Translations under genes and position numbers: made by a program
The notes under the pieces: generated by a model
What the model was told of the DNA's origin: nothing
What the model saw: only the letters and a program-made list of their open reading frames with translations
The model's database searches: none
Shown here: positions 1 to 7,743 of the stretch, piece after piece
How positions within the stretch are numbered: the first letter of the stretch is position 1
How the letters are laid out: each line of letters opens with the position of its first letter
Origin: a virus
Virus record (IMG/VR): IMGVR_UViG_3300037189_000322
Location: 1-25,376 of that record
DNA: 25,376 nucleotides
Strand: one strand, 5' to 3'

Positions 1-53
1 CCCAGACGCCCGAGAACAACGGCAACCTTGACGGAATATCGGTGACACCATAA
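1..53 (+). CDS. C-terminal end of an upstream phage gene (partial)
   Basis: An open frame enters from the left edge (codons in phase from base 3) and ends at a TAA at 51-53. The visible residues end in GNLDGISVTP. The stop shares its last A with the ATG of the next gene (TAATG), the same coupling used at several other junctions here, which supports it being a real gene end. Too little is visible to assign a function; its position suggests a structural gene. Confidence 0.55.
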   Translation, partial: QTPENNGNLDGISVTP

Positions 54-3000
54 TGGCAAATCAAACCATCACCCAACTGCCAGACGCAGGCCCTATCACG
101 GGCACGGAGCTTGTTCCTATCGTTCAAAACGGCGGGACGTACAAGACCACGACTGCGGCCATCTCTGCCAGCCCATCGCAGAACCAGACCTTCCTGACCA
201 AAAATCAGGAATTGACGCTGCCAAACAGCCGATTCCTGTCCACGGGGACGGGTTTGGGTTTGACTGATGGCGGAGCCACGTCGTTCTATCGGATCTCGCT
301 CAACGGGGCTTCTGGGAGCCTTGAAGCGGCTGGCGCTGGCGTTATCGTCAAGGACAGCTCGACCACGGTTGTTGCAAGAACCCTTCAAACATCCGGTGCT
401 GGCATTGGTGTGTCAAATGGTGACGGAACAGGCGGAGACCCCACATTCCAGTTGACTGGCCTTGCAGCAGCCATTGCCAACATGGGCGGCACCGGCATGC
501 TTGCTGTTGTTGGTGGAGCCACGATTGCTGGTCGTCAGATCACAGGCACAGTCAACCAGATCAGCGTGACCGATGGAAATGGCAGCGGAGACCCGACAAT
601 TTCTATTTTCAACAACGTGGTGTTGCCCGGTACTGCAGCCATGACGATCCCTTCAGGGTCGGATGTCGAGCAGCCCGTTGGCGCTCCCGGCCAGTTCCGG
701 TTCAATACCACGACCAATACGTTTGATGGCTACAACGGCTCGACTTGGGCTTCTTTTTCCCTCGGTGCTGGCGTTGACAGCTTTAGTGCGGGTAGCACAG
801 GTCTTACCCCCTCAACCGCTGCAACTGGCGCTGTGACATTGGGTGGCGTATTGAATGCCGCAAGCGGCGGAACTGGTGCGAACTCGTTGACCGGGTACGT
901 CAAGGGCAACGGCACGTCAGTTATGACGGCTAGCGCAACAGTCCCAACATCGGATCTAAGTGGCACAATCAGCAACGCACAGTTGGCAAACAGCGCCGTG
1001 ACCATCAACGGCACGTCTATCTCGCTGGGCGCATCCGGAACGATCACTGCGCAAGCCCCCAACGCCCTGACTATCAATGCAGGACTGAGCGGCACAAGCT
1101 ACAACGGCTCAACTGCTGTGACCATCGGCATCACCAACACTGGTGTGACTGCTGGCGCGTATGGCTCTGCAAGCAACACGTTGACTGCTACAGTCAATTC
1201 TCGTGGTCAGTTGTCGGCTTTGGCGGCAACGCCTATTGCAATCGCCAACACTCAGGTTTCTGGCCTTGGCACGATGTCAACCCAGAACGCCAATAGCGTG
1301 GCAATCACTGGTGGCGCAATCAATGGCACAGCAATTGGCGCATCCACGGCTGCTGCGGGTACTTTTACCTCGTTGACGACCACCACCGGAACGATCAGCA
1401 CTACACCTGTCAATGCGACCGACATCGTCAATAAGACCTACGTTGACGGACTGATTGCAAGTGGCATCCACTTCCATCAACCGGTTCGTGTTGAATCGCC
1501 GATTGCCCTGACTGCAACGTACAACAACGGCGCTTCCGGAGTTGGGGCAACACTGACCAACGCTGGCGCTCAAGCTGCTCTGGTGATCGACGGCATCACT
1601 ATGGCGGTGGCTGACCGAGTGTTGATTTATCAACAAGTCAACCAGACGCAAAACGGCATCTACGTGGTCACAAGCGTGGGCTCTGGTTCGACCAATTGGG
1701 TCTTGACCCGAGCCAGCGATGCAAACACCTACGTCATCAGCAGCGCAGCCGGATTGAGCGAAGGCTCCACGGTTTTTGTGCAGCAAGGCGCAACCGGAGC
1801 GGGTGAGACCTACACCTGCAACACTTCCGGCGTGATCACGTTTGGCACGACCAACATCACATTTGCCCAGATCTCTTCTGCGCAAATCTACTCGGCAGGG
1901 ACTGGCCTAACCCTTGCAGGCACTCAGTTCAGCATCACCAACACCGGTGTGACTGCGGCAAGCTACGGTACAGCCTCAAACGTTCCAACCCTTGCGATCA
2001 ACGCTCAGGGTCAGGTGACCAGTGCCAGCAACACTGCAATCGCAATTGCTGCCTCTCAAGTCACCTCCGGAACATTCCCGAACTCGCGGTTAACAAACAG
2101 CTCAATCACCGTCAACGGTACGGCGATCTCTTTGGGTGGTTCGGCAACGATTACCGCCGTCAACCCCAACGCTTTAACAATAGGCACGGGCTTGAGCGGT
2201 ACGAGCTACAACGGGTCTTCCGCAGTTACGGTTGCCATCGCCAACTCTGGGGTGTCTGCGGCCACCTACGGTTCTGCCTCACAGGTTCCAGTCTTTGCTG
2301 TCAACGCGCAAGGACAGGTGACTTCCGTCACCAACACCGCGATTGCCATCGCCTCTGGAGCTGTATCGGGCCTTGCAGCCTCCGCAACGACAGACACCAC
2401 CAACGCCACCAACATCACCTCTGGAACTCTTCCAACGGGTCGTTTGAGCGGTTCGTACACTGGTATCACCGCTGTTGGAACTCTGACTGGTGGAACTTGG
2501 AATGCAACAGCAATTGGCGTGGCTTACGGTGGAACGGGCTTGACCGCGACACCAACGAACGGTCAACTGGCAATTGGCAACGGCACAGGTTACTCGCTGG
2601 CGACTTTGACTGCTGGCACAAACGTCTCAATCAGCAACTCGGCTGGCGGCATCACGATCAATGCCACCCCTGCGGCTGGCGGTACGGTGACCAGCGTGAG
2701 TGGATCTGGCGGAACAACCGGTCTGACGCTCTCAGGTGGGCCGATCACCGTTTCCGGCACTCTGACCCTCGGCGGTACTTTGGTCCCCGCAAACGGCGGT
2801 ACAGGGGCTACGACGCTTACAGGTTACGTGTTCGGCAACGGCACGAGCACCATGACCGCCTCGACAACCATTCCCAACACGGCCATCACTGGTCTGGGGA
2901 CAATGTCCACGCAGAACGCCAACTCCGTGGCGATCACTGGCGGCACGATTGACGGAGCCTCTGTTGGCGCAACAACCGCTTCTACGGTGCGCGGCACAAC

Positions 3001-3373
3001 CATCACAGCCACCACGCAGTTCACTGGATCTGGCGCAGGCTTGACGAGCATCCCGAACTCGGCAACAACAGCTACGAGCGCAAACACCGCCAGCGCCATC
3101 GTTGCCAGAGATGCTTCTGGCAACTTCACCGCAGGCACGATCACAGCCGCTTTGAGTGGGAATGCAACTTCTGCCACTACGGCCACCACAGCCACCACAG
3201 CCACGAACGCAACCAACGTAGCCACTACGGCGACGGGCACGAACGCCAACTTCTTCATTCCCTTCGTGGCTGCGTCCACAACGGGCAATCAGGCGCTTGG
3301 AGTTAATGCAGGCATTACTTACAATCCATCAACCAATGCGCTGACCGCAAGCATCAACGGGGGAACTTTCTAA
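53..3373 (+). CDS. Tail fibre-like repeat protein, 1106 aa
   Basis: Probably a virion fibre or appendage used in host contact. The protein is very rich in Thr, Ser, Ala, Gly and Asn and has almost no Cys. It is built of repeated beta-type modules: an NTGVTAGAYGSAS-like unit recurs near residues 362, 630 and 731; GLGTMSTQNANSVAITGG occurs at about 404 and again at about 947; and GGTGA-xx-LTGYVxGNGTS occurs near 280 and 930. Between about 455 and 615 lies a different domain, opening with NKTYVDGLIASG and containing DRVLIYQQVNQTQNGIYVV, which is common in phage tail fibres. The N-terminus (MANQTITQLPDAGPITGTE) resembles short virion-attachment heads of fibre proteins. The start overlaps the previous stop by one base and the end overlaps the next ATG by one base, indicating translational coupling. 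The fibre role is inferred from repeats and neighbours; the receptor is unknown. Confidence 0.8.
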   Translation: MANQTITQLPDAGPITGTELVPIVQNGGTYKTTTAAISASPSQNQTFLTKNQELTLPNSRFLSTGTGLGLTDGGATSFYRISLNGASGSLEAAGAGVIVKDSSTTVVARTLQTSGAGIGVSNGDGTGGDPTFQLTGLAAAIANMGGTGMLAVVGGATIAGRQITGTVNQISVTDGNGSGDPTISIFNNVVLPGTAAMTIPSGSDVEQPVGAPGQFRFNTTTNTFDGYNGSTWASFSLGAGVDSFSAGSTGLTPSTAATGAVTLGGVLNAASGGTGANSLTGYVKGNGTSVMTASATVPTSDLSGTISNAQLANSAVTINGTSISLGASGTITAQAPNALTINAGLSGTSYNGSTAVTIGITNTGVTAGAYGSASNTLTATVNSRGQLSALAATPIAIANTQVSGLGTMSTQNANSVAITGGAINGTAIGASTAAAGTFTSLTTTTGTISTTPVNATDIVNKTYVDGLIASGIHFHQPVRVESPIALTATYNNGASGVGATLTNAGAQAALVIDGITMAVADRVLIYQQVNQTQNGIYVVTSVGSGSTNWVLTRASDANTYVISSAAGLSEGSTVFVQQGATGAGETYTCNTSGVITFGTTNITFAQISSAQIYSAGTGLTLAGTQFSITNTGVTAASYGTASNVPTLAINAQGQVTSASNTAIAIAASQVTSGTFPNSRLTNSSITVNGTAISLGGSATITAVNPNALTIGTGLSGTSYNGSSAVTVAIANSGVSAATYGSASQVPVFAVNAQGQVTSVTNTAIAIASGAVSGLAASATTDTTNATNITSGTLPTGRLSGSYTGITAVGTLTGGTWNATAIGVAYGGTGLTATPTNGQLAIGNGTGYSLATLTAGTNVSISNSAGGITINATPAAGGTVTSVSGSGGTTGLTLSGGPITVSGTLTLGGTLVPANGGTGATTLTGYVFGNGTSTMTASTTIPNTAITGLGTMSTQNANSVAITGGTIDGASVGATTASTVRGTTITATTQFTGSGAGLTSIPNSATTATSANTASAIVARDASGNFTAGTITAALSGNATSATTATTATTATNATNVATTATGTNANFFIPFVAASTTGNQALGVNAGITYNPSTNALTASINGGTF
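3173..3208 (+). repeat. Four 9-bp coding repeats (GCCACCACA-like)
   Basis: Four consecutive 9-base units (GCCACTACG, GCCACCACA, GCCACCACA, GCCACGAAC) encode an Ala-Thr-Thr run near the C-terminus of the 1106-aa fibre. Two units are identical. A further GCCACTACG occurs at 3221-3229. This is a short in-frame tandem repeat that could change length by slippage without breaking the frame. Confidence 0.6.
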
Positions 3374-4317
3374 TGGCTGCAACAGGCTTCACACCAATCC
3401 AACTCTATCGCACGACCACAGCGTCTGCGGCTCCAACGGCAGGAAACCTTGCTGATGGCGAACTTGCCATCAACTTGACGGACGAGCGGCTGTACTTTAA
3501 AAACGCCGCAGGCGTAGTCAAGCTGTTGGCGTCAAACACGGGTGCTTTAGGAACCGTCACAAGCGTTGGTGGCACGGGCACGGTCAACGGCATCACTCTG
3601 ACAGGAACGGTAACATCTTCCGGCAACTTGACTCTGGGCGGAACACTGTCTGGTGTGGACCTAACAACGCAGGTAACCGGTATTCTTCCGGTTGCAAACG
3701 GTGGCACGGGCAGAGCAACGCTAACCAACAACAGCCTTTTGGTAGGCAACGCAGCGGGTCAAGTGGCTTTTTTAGCCCCAAGCACTGCTGGAAACGTGTT
3801 GACATCAACCGGCACAACTTGGTCATCCGCAGCCTTGCCCGCAGGGTTTTCAACTTCCGCAGACAACACCTTTACAGGCACACAGACCTTCTCTGGCACA
3901 AGCGCCAAGTTGGCCGTGGTTCTAAACGATGCGGCAGAGGTTGTGACCGTCTCGGCCACAGCGGCCACAGGAACCATTGCTTACGACATCACCACTCAGG
4001 CGGTGCTGTTTTACACGACAAACGCATCAGCAAACTGGACGGTGAACTTCAGGGCCTCAAGCGGCACATCACTGAACACTGCACTGGCAATCGGGCAATC
4101 GGTGACCGCAGCTTTCCTTGTGACCCAAGGTGCCACGGCATACTTCAACAGCGCAGTTCAGGTGGACGGCACGACATCCGGTGTGACCACAAGATGGCAA
4201 GGCGGCACAGCCCCCGCAGCAGGTAACGCCAGCGGCGTAGACGTGTATGTTTACACGATCATCAAAACAGCCAGCGCTACATTTTCTGTGTTTGCCTCCC
4301 AGACACGCTTTGCATAA
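3373..4317 (+). CDS. Second tail fibre-like protein, 314 aa
   Basis: Probably a virion fibre or decoration subunit. The first ~55 residues (TAGNLADGELAINLTDERLY, then FKNAAGVVKLLA) match a head domain often seen in phage fibre proteins. Residues about 58-122 repeat a module also found late in the upstream 1106-aa protein (GTVTSV..., LTLGGTL..., ANGGTG..LT), so the two genes share a duplicated segment. The C-terminal ~150 residues (NTFTGTQTFSGTSAKLAVVL onward, ending ASQTRFA) form a separate beta-rich domain that I have seen as a common phage module, without a known function. The ATG overlaps the preceding TAA by one base, so expression is probably coupled to the fibre upstream. Whether this is a minor fibre, an attachment adaptor or a spike is not decidable from sequence alone. 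Confidence 0.75.
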   Translation: MAATGFTPIQLYRTTTASAAPTAGNLADGELAINLTDERLYFKNAAGVVKLLASNTGALGTVTSVGGTGTVNGITLTGTVTSSGNLTLGGTLSGVDLTTQVTGILPVANGGTGRATLTNNSLLVGNAAGQVAFLAPSTAGNVLTSTGTTWSSAALPAGFSTSADNTFTGTQTFSGTSAKLAVVLNDAAEVVTVSATAATGTIAYDITTQAVLFYTTNASANWTVNFRASSGTSLNTALAIGQSVTAAFLVTQGATAYFNSAVQVDGTTSGVTTRWQGGTAPAAGNASGVDVYVYTIIKTASATFSVFASQTRFA

Positions 4318-4326
4318 GGGGCCACG

Positions 4327-6276
4327 ATGCCATTACTTGAAACAAAAGGCGCGGCCTCGGCACAGGGGTTTGGCTTGACGCTTGGTACGACAGTTGCCAA
4401 TTACATCGAAGACGTATTCAGCACTTGGCTGTACGTGGGCAACGGCGGTACTCAGACCATTACCAACGGAATTGATCTGGCGGGTAAGGGCGGATTGGTG
4501 GTTGTGATGAACCGCGCTGGCGGGGTAAATTGGGTTTGGACTGATACCGTTCGTGGCGTCAACTACATTTCATCAAATAGCACCAACCAACAGCTATCTG
4601 GCTCTACGTTTGTCAATGCTTTTAACTCCAACGGCTTTACTGGAGGCGCAAACGTCAATTCTTCCGCCGCTAACTACGTCTCATGGACACTCCGAGAGCA
4701 AGCAAAATTCTTTGATGTTGTGACGTATACAGGGACGGGTTCAAACAGAACTATTGCGCACAATCTTGGCTCTGTGCCGGGGTGTATCATGGTTAAGCGC
4801 ACGGACACTACAGCCGATTGGCAGGTGTACCACCGCAGCCTTGCCAACACCGAATACATGGTGTTGAACTCCACAGCAGCGGTAGCCACAGGCGCTACGC
4901 GCTGGAATAGCACAACACCGACAAGCACAGTGTTTAGCCTCGGCACTGACACAACAGTCAACGCTTCGGGCGGTACATATGTAGCCTACCTTTTTGCCCA
5001 TGACGCAGGAGGTTTTGGCCTGACGGGTACGGACAATGTGATTTCGTGTGGGTCGTTTACCGCTGACGGCAGCGGTAATGCAACAGTGAATCTCGGGTAC
5101 GAGCCTCAATGGGTAATGATTAAACAGACTGACGACACCGGGTCTTGGTTTATGTTGGACATCATGCGCGGGTGGTCACTTTCTGACGATGCACGTTTGT
5201 TTGCAAACTTACCAAATTCAGAGACTACGTTTGCCCAAGGAAACCCAACGGCCACAGGTTTTTCTGCTGTTGGATTTTCTGCTTCCGGAACATTCATCTA
5301 CATCGCCATACGCCGTGGCCCGATGAAAGTGCCGACAACGGGGACTAGTGTGTTCAACCCCGGGGTTTGGGCAGGTACTGGCAGTAACGCAAATATCTCA
5401 GTTCCATTTGCGCCCGATCTTTTTATAAGTAAAAATTTATTAAATACGTTTGGAACGGGGGTGCAGTGGTACGACCGTCTCCGTGGCCTGCCCCGCACCA
5501 TTTCTTCTACTAACACATCATCTGAGTACGTGGCAACAGACAGCGTAAATGCGCTAAATAACAGAAGTGTTGCTGTTGGAAGCGACCCGGATGCGTTTGT
5601 GAACTATTCCGGTTCATCCTATGCCAACTGGGTATTCCAACGCGCCCCCGGCTTCTTTGATGAAGTTTGCTATACGGGGACAACCCCAAACCTTACTGTT
5701 GCTCACAATTTGCAAGCAATACCTGAGTTGATGATTATTAAACAAAGAGGTGGTGCGGCTGGTTGGGCTGTGTTTGCTAATTTAACCTCCACCACTATGC
5801 GTTTTGGAAGGTTGGATTTAACAAATACCGTGCCTTCTGATACGTATGCAAATCAAGGGTTTTTAACAGGGCAGCCTACTGCCAGTTCGTTTACGTTAAT
5901 TGGTGCGTCAGGACAGTTGGCAAACAATGCGGGTAGCACCTATGTTGCCTACCTCTTTGCAACCTGCCCCGGCGTGAGCAAAGTTGGTACATTTACAGGC
6001 ACAGGCGCAACACAGGTGATCGACTGCGGCTTCACAGGTGGTGCAAGGTTCGTGCTTATCAAGGCTGCCAGCACCACGGGCAACTGGCTGGTGTGGGACT
6101 CTGCTCGCGGCATCGTGTCTGGTAACGACCCCTACCTCACACTGAACACAACAGCCGCTGAAGTCACTGGGACCGACTGGGTGGACACTGCCTCTTCTGG
6201 TTTTGAATTGAGCAACGCTGGCGGCAACTTGGCTAACAGTAACGGCGTTTCGTACATTTTCCTTGCCGTGAGTTGA
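4327..6276 (+). CDS. Virion protein with repeated DUF7483-like beta modules, 649 aa
   Basis: Likely a tail or receptor-binding protein. It contains repeated modules: FFDVVTYTGTGSNRTIAHNL (about residue 129) and FFDEVCYTGTTPNLTVAHNL (about 443), each followed by a stretch of the VPGCIMVKR / IPELMIIKQ type. Two related units, CGSFTADGSG...WVMIKQ (about 240) and VGTFTGTGATQ...FVLIKA (about 553), complete a four-part architecture. The AHNLG...P..I..K pattern resembles the DUF7483-type domain that I associate with tail proteins of environmental phages. The start has AAGGGG just upstream of the ATG at 4327. The middle of the gene is visibly richer in A and T than its flanks (about 35% G+C in 5401-5460 by hand count, against about 57% in 6001-6060), suggesting a swapped module. 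It is followed directly by a homing endonuclease gene. Confidence 0.75.
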   Translation: MPLLETKGAASAQGFGLTLGTTVANYIEDVFSTWLYVGNGGTQTITNGIDLAGKGGLVVVMNRAGGVNWVWTDTVRGVNYISSNSTNQQLSGSTFVNAFNSNGFTGGANVNSSAANYVSWTLREQAKFFDVVTYTGTGSNRTIAHNLGSVPGCIMVKRTDTTADWQVYHRSLANTEYMVLNSTAAVATGATRWNSTTPTSTVFSLGTDTTVNASGGTYVAYLFAHDAGGFGLTGTDNVISCGSFTADGSGNATVNLGYEPQWVMIKQTDDTGSWFMLDIMRGWSLSDDARLFANLPNSETTFAQGNPTATGFSAVGFSASGTFIYIAIRRGPMKVPTTGTSVFNPGVWAGTGSNANISVPFAPDLFISKNLLNTFGTGVQWYDRLRGLPRTISSTNTSSEYVATDSVNALNNRSVAVGSDPDAFVNYSGSSYANWVFQRAPGFFDEVCYTGTTPNLTVAHNLQAIPELMIIKQRGGAAGWAVFANLTSTTMRFGRLDLTNTVPSDTYANQGFLTGQPTASSFTLIGASGQLANNAGSTYVAYLFATCPGVSKVGTFTGTGATQVIDCGFTGGARFVLIKAASTTGNWLVWDSARGIVSGNDPYLTLNTTAAEVTGTDWVDTASSGFELSNAGGNLANSNGVSYIFLAVS

Positions 6277-6278
6277 GC

Positions 6279-6791
6279 ATGAGAAAAGCATTCACACAGC
6301 ACAAGAGCAACGCAAAGCAGCGCGGTGTCGAGTTCTTGTTCACGTTTGAACAGTGGCGCGACTGGTGGATGGCGACTAATAAATGGGGGCAGCGCGGTCG
6401 CGGTCGCGGCAAGTTCTGCATGAGGCGTCATGGTGATGTTGGCCCGTACAGCCTCGACAATGTTTTCTGCGGAACAAATGAAGACAATCTGCGGGATGGC
6501 AACCTCGGCAAAGTGATGAGCGACAAGACAAAAGCGCTGATTTCAGAGGCCAACACAGGCAAGCCGCATCCGTGGTCTGCTGGCGAAAGAAACGTAATGC
6601 ACAGGCCAGAAGTCAAGGCTAAGATCAGCGCAGCAACCAGTGGTGGCAAACACTACCGCGCAAAGATAGTCGCCACTCCGCATGGAATCTGGACATCCGC
6701 AACCGAGGCAGCAAAGTGCATTGGAATTCCAAAGCCAACCGTTGAATGGCGCTGCAAAAACAATAAACTGGGCTTTGCCTACCTTACCTAA
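6279..6791 (+). CDS. Freestanding HNH/NUMOD3-type homing endonuclease, 170 aa
   Basis: Predicted selfish DNA endonuclease. The N-terminal part (KQRGVEFLFTFEQWRDWW, then KFCMRRHGDVGPYSLDNV and GTNEDN) matches a family of phage homing endonucleases with a conserved C-M-x-R-x-G-D-x-GPY-x3-NV core; the DNVFCGTNEDN part resembles the end of an HNH motif. Two NUMOD3-like DNA-binding stretches follow (TKALISEANTGKP and VKAKISAATSGGKH). The C-terminus (TPHGIWTSATEAAKCIGIP onward) looks like a NUMOD1-type helix-turn-helix. I chose the ATG at 6279, two bases after the preceding stop; a TTG at 6273 in the same frame would overlap that stop. No strong ribosome-binding site is visible. The neighbouring genes are intact and no intron boundary is apparent, so this is a freestanding element between a tail gene and the chaperone-like gene. 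Cleavage activity is not shown. Confidence 0.8.
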   Translation: MRKAFTQHKSNAKQRGVEFLFTFEQWRDWWMATNKWGQRGRGRGKFCMRRHGDVGPYSLDNVFCGTNEDNLRDGNLGKVMSDKTKALISEANTGKPHPWSAGERNVMHRPEVKAKISAATSGGKHYRAKIVATPHGIWTSATEAAKCIGIPKPTVEWRCKNNKLGFAYLT

Positions 6792-6801
6792 AGGAAAAAT
6801 C

Positions 6802-7284
6802 ATGCAAGTACGAATCAGAGAAACAGGTGCAGTGATGTACGAGGCGGAGTTCCGTGCGTACCAGCAAGCCAACGGTGGACCTACATGGGGACAGACCACA
6901 GAAGAAATCCTGAACAGCTTGGGCGCTGATGTTGTCTTTGAAGGACCGCAGGCAACAGGCGGCACGGTGTATCAGTACAGCCAAGCCGCTGGCGTGGAGC
7001 AAGCTGACGGCAAGTGGTACACCAAGTACGTGCTTGGCCCTGTCTTCACCGACGGAGAAACAACCGCTGCCGAGCAGGAGGCTGCTTACAAGGCTGCCAA
7101 AGATGCGGAGCAAGCCAAAGCTGTGCGTCAACAACGCACCGACAAGCTGAAAGACAGCGACTGGACACAGATTGCCGACAGCACCGCAGACAAGACTGCA
7201 TGGGCTGCACACCGCCAAGCCCTGCGTGATATCACGACACAAGCTGGCTTCCCTTGGACTATCAACTGGCCTACACAACCATGA
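6802..7284 (+). CDS. Tail fibre/tail assembly chaperone-like protein, 160 aa
   Basis: Probably helps fold or assemble tail fibres and is not expected in the finished particle. The C-terminal half contains KLKDSDWTQIAD, then AWAAHRQALRDITTQAGFPW and a WP ending, the hallmark of the phage tail assembly chaperone family (Phage_tail_APC-like). The N-terminal ~85 residues (MQVRIRETGAVMYEAEFRAY) are a small beta-rich domain often fused in front of it. A longer open frame exists upstream, but its extra 40 residues overlap the endonuclease gene in another frame. The ATG at 6802 is preceded by AAGGAAA and is clearly the better start. The stop overlaps the next ATG (ATGA). The place just after the fibre genes suits an assembly factor for those fibres. 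Confidence 0.75.
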   Translation: MQVRIRETGAVMYEAEFRAYQQANGGPTWGQTTEEILNSLGADVVFEGPQATGGTVYQYSQAAGVEQADGKWYTKYVLGPVFTDGETTAAEQEAAYKAAKDAEQAKAVRQQRTDKLKDSDWTQIADSTADKTAWAAHRQALRDITTQAGFPWTINWPTQP

Positions 7285-7442
7285 TCACACTTGAAAACCT
7301 CACCATCGACGACATCAACTTGATTCTTGCTGGGCTCAGTGAGTTACCAACAAAGTCAGGGGCCTACCCTGTGGCGATGAAGATCAAGACCCAAGCCGAC
7401 GCGCAACTTGCTCCTCCCGAGGATGCAAAAAAGGACGAGTGA
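7281..7442 (+). CDS. Small conserved phage protein, 53 aa
   Basis: Function unknown. The sequence begins MITLENLTIDDINLILAGLS, an amphipathic helix-rich stretch seen in small proteins found beside lysis genes of environmental phages. The ATG overlaps the stop of the chaperone-like gene by four bases, and its own TGA overlaps the next ATG by one base, so it is coupled on both sides. Its last codons contain an in-phase A AAA AAG heptamer at 7427-7433; a -1 shift there would run into the next gene and give a fusion protein (see findings). A TTG nine codons upstream is in frame but less likely than the ATG. Confidence 0.65.
   Translation: MITLENLTIDDINLILAGLSELPTKSGAYPVAMKIKTQADAQLAPPEDAKKDE
7427..7433 (+). 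other. Candidate -1 frameshift site (A AAA AAG)
   Basis: The heptamer lies in the correct phase (GCA AAA AAG) two codons before the stop of the 53-aa gene. It has the same sequence as the slippery site of E. coli dnaX. Shifting -1 reads through GGA CGA GTG ATG into the 68-aa membrane protein in frame. A GAGG at 7419-7422 could act as an upstream stimulator. A perfect 7-bp stem with an 8-base loop (7462-7483) lies 28 bases downstream, which is further than usual. An identical in-phase heptamer occurs at 11786-11792 where a shift would be unproductive, so chance is possible. Confidence 0.3.
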
Positions 7443-7648
7443 TGGCTGATCAAATTGACGCAACAGACGCACGCCTGTCTGTTCATGAAGCTGTCTGCGC
7501 ACAGCGGTACGAGGGCATTCAAGCGCGTTTTGACGAAGGCTCAAAGCGCATGACCAAGATCGAGTATCTGCTTTACGCAGTGATCGCTGCCGTTTTGCTT
7601 GGCCCCGGTGTTGCGGCTGAGTTGGTCAAGAAGCTCTTTGGGATCTGA
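7442..7648 (+). CDS. Small membrane protein, XhlA/holin-like, 68 aa
   Basis: Probably part of the lysis cassette. Residues 1-41 form a charged, heptad-like helix (DATDARLSVHEAVCAQRYEG onward). They are followed by one hydrophobic segment (about 43-62, YLLYAVIAAVLLGPGVAAEL) and a short KKLFGI tail. This layout, an N-terminal coiled-coil-like helix plus one C-terminal membrane span, resembles XhlA-type haemolysin/holin accessory proteins. The ATG at 7442 shares its A with the preceding TGA; a GTG one codon earlier is also in frame. It could act as a holin, an antiholin or an anchor for the endolysin system. The assignment rests on topology and neighbours, not on a strong motif. Confidence 0.6.
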   Translation: MADQIDATDARLSVHEAVCAQRYEGIQARFDEGSKRMTKIEYLLYAVIAAVLLGPGVAAELVKKLFGI

Positions 7649-7650
7649 CC

Positions 7651-7743
7651 ATGAAAGACTGGGCCGTCAGCTTTGTCGCTGCGGTCCTCGTTATTGGGCT
7701 TGTCGTCTGGTGCGCCAAGATATTTATTGAGGTGTTGAGATGA
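7651..7743 (+). CDS. Single-span membrane microprotein, 30 aa
   Basis: A very short gene with the sequence start MKDWAVSFVAAVLVIGLVVW and a CAKIFIEVLR end, giving one hydrophobic span at about residues 5-21 and a positively charged residue after it. It begins two bases after the preceding stop, and its own TGA overlaps the next ATG in an ATGA junction, so it fits exactly into the chain of coupled lysis-region genes. Possible roles are a pinholin-like, antiholin-like or regulatory peptide; none can be shown from sequence. Confidence 0.55.
   Translation: MKDWAVSFVAAVLVIGLVVWCAKIFIEVLR

Noticed and set aside
1277-1885. Minus-strand open frame of 202 aa in the fibre gene
   Set aside because: It lies opposite repetitive fibre sequence and reads as Arg/Cys/Ser-rich text typical of an antisense frame.
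4327-6276. Target of a diversity-generating retroelement
   Set aside because: No reverse transcriptase gene and no template repeat with adenine-specific differences is visible in the window, although the gene type would suit one.
6279-6791. Group I intron or intein carrying the homing endonuclease
   Set aside because: Flanking genes are complete, with stop and start next to the endonuclease gene, and there are no split exon fragments or intein splice motifs.
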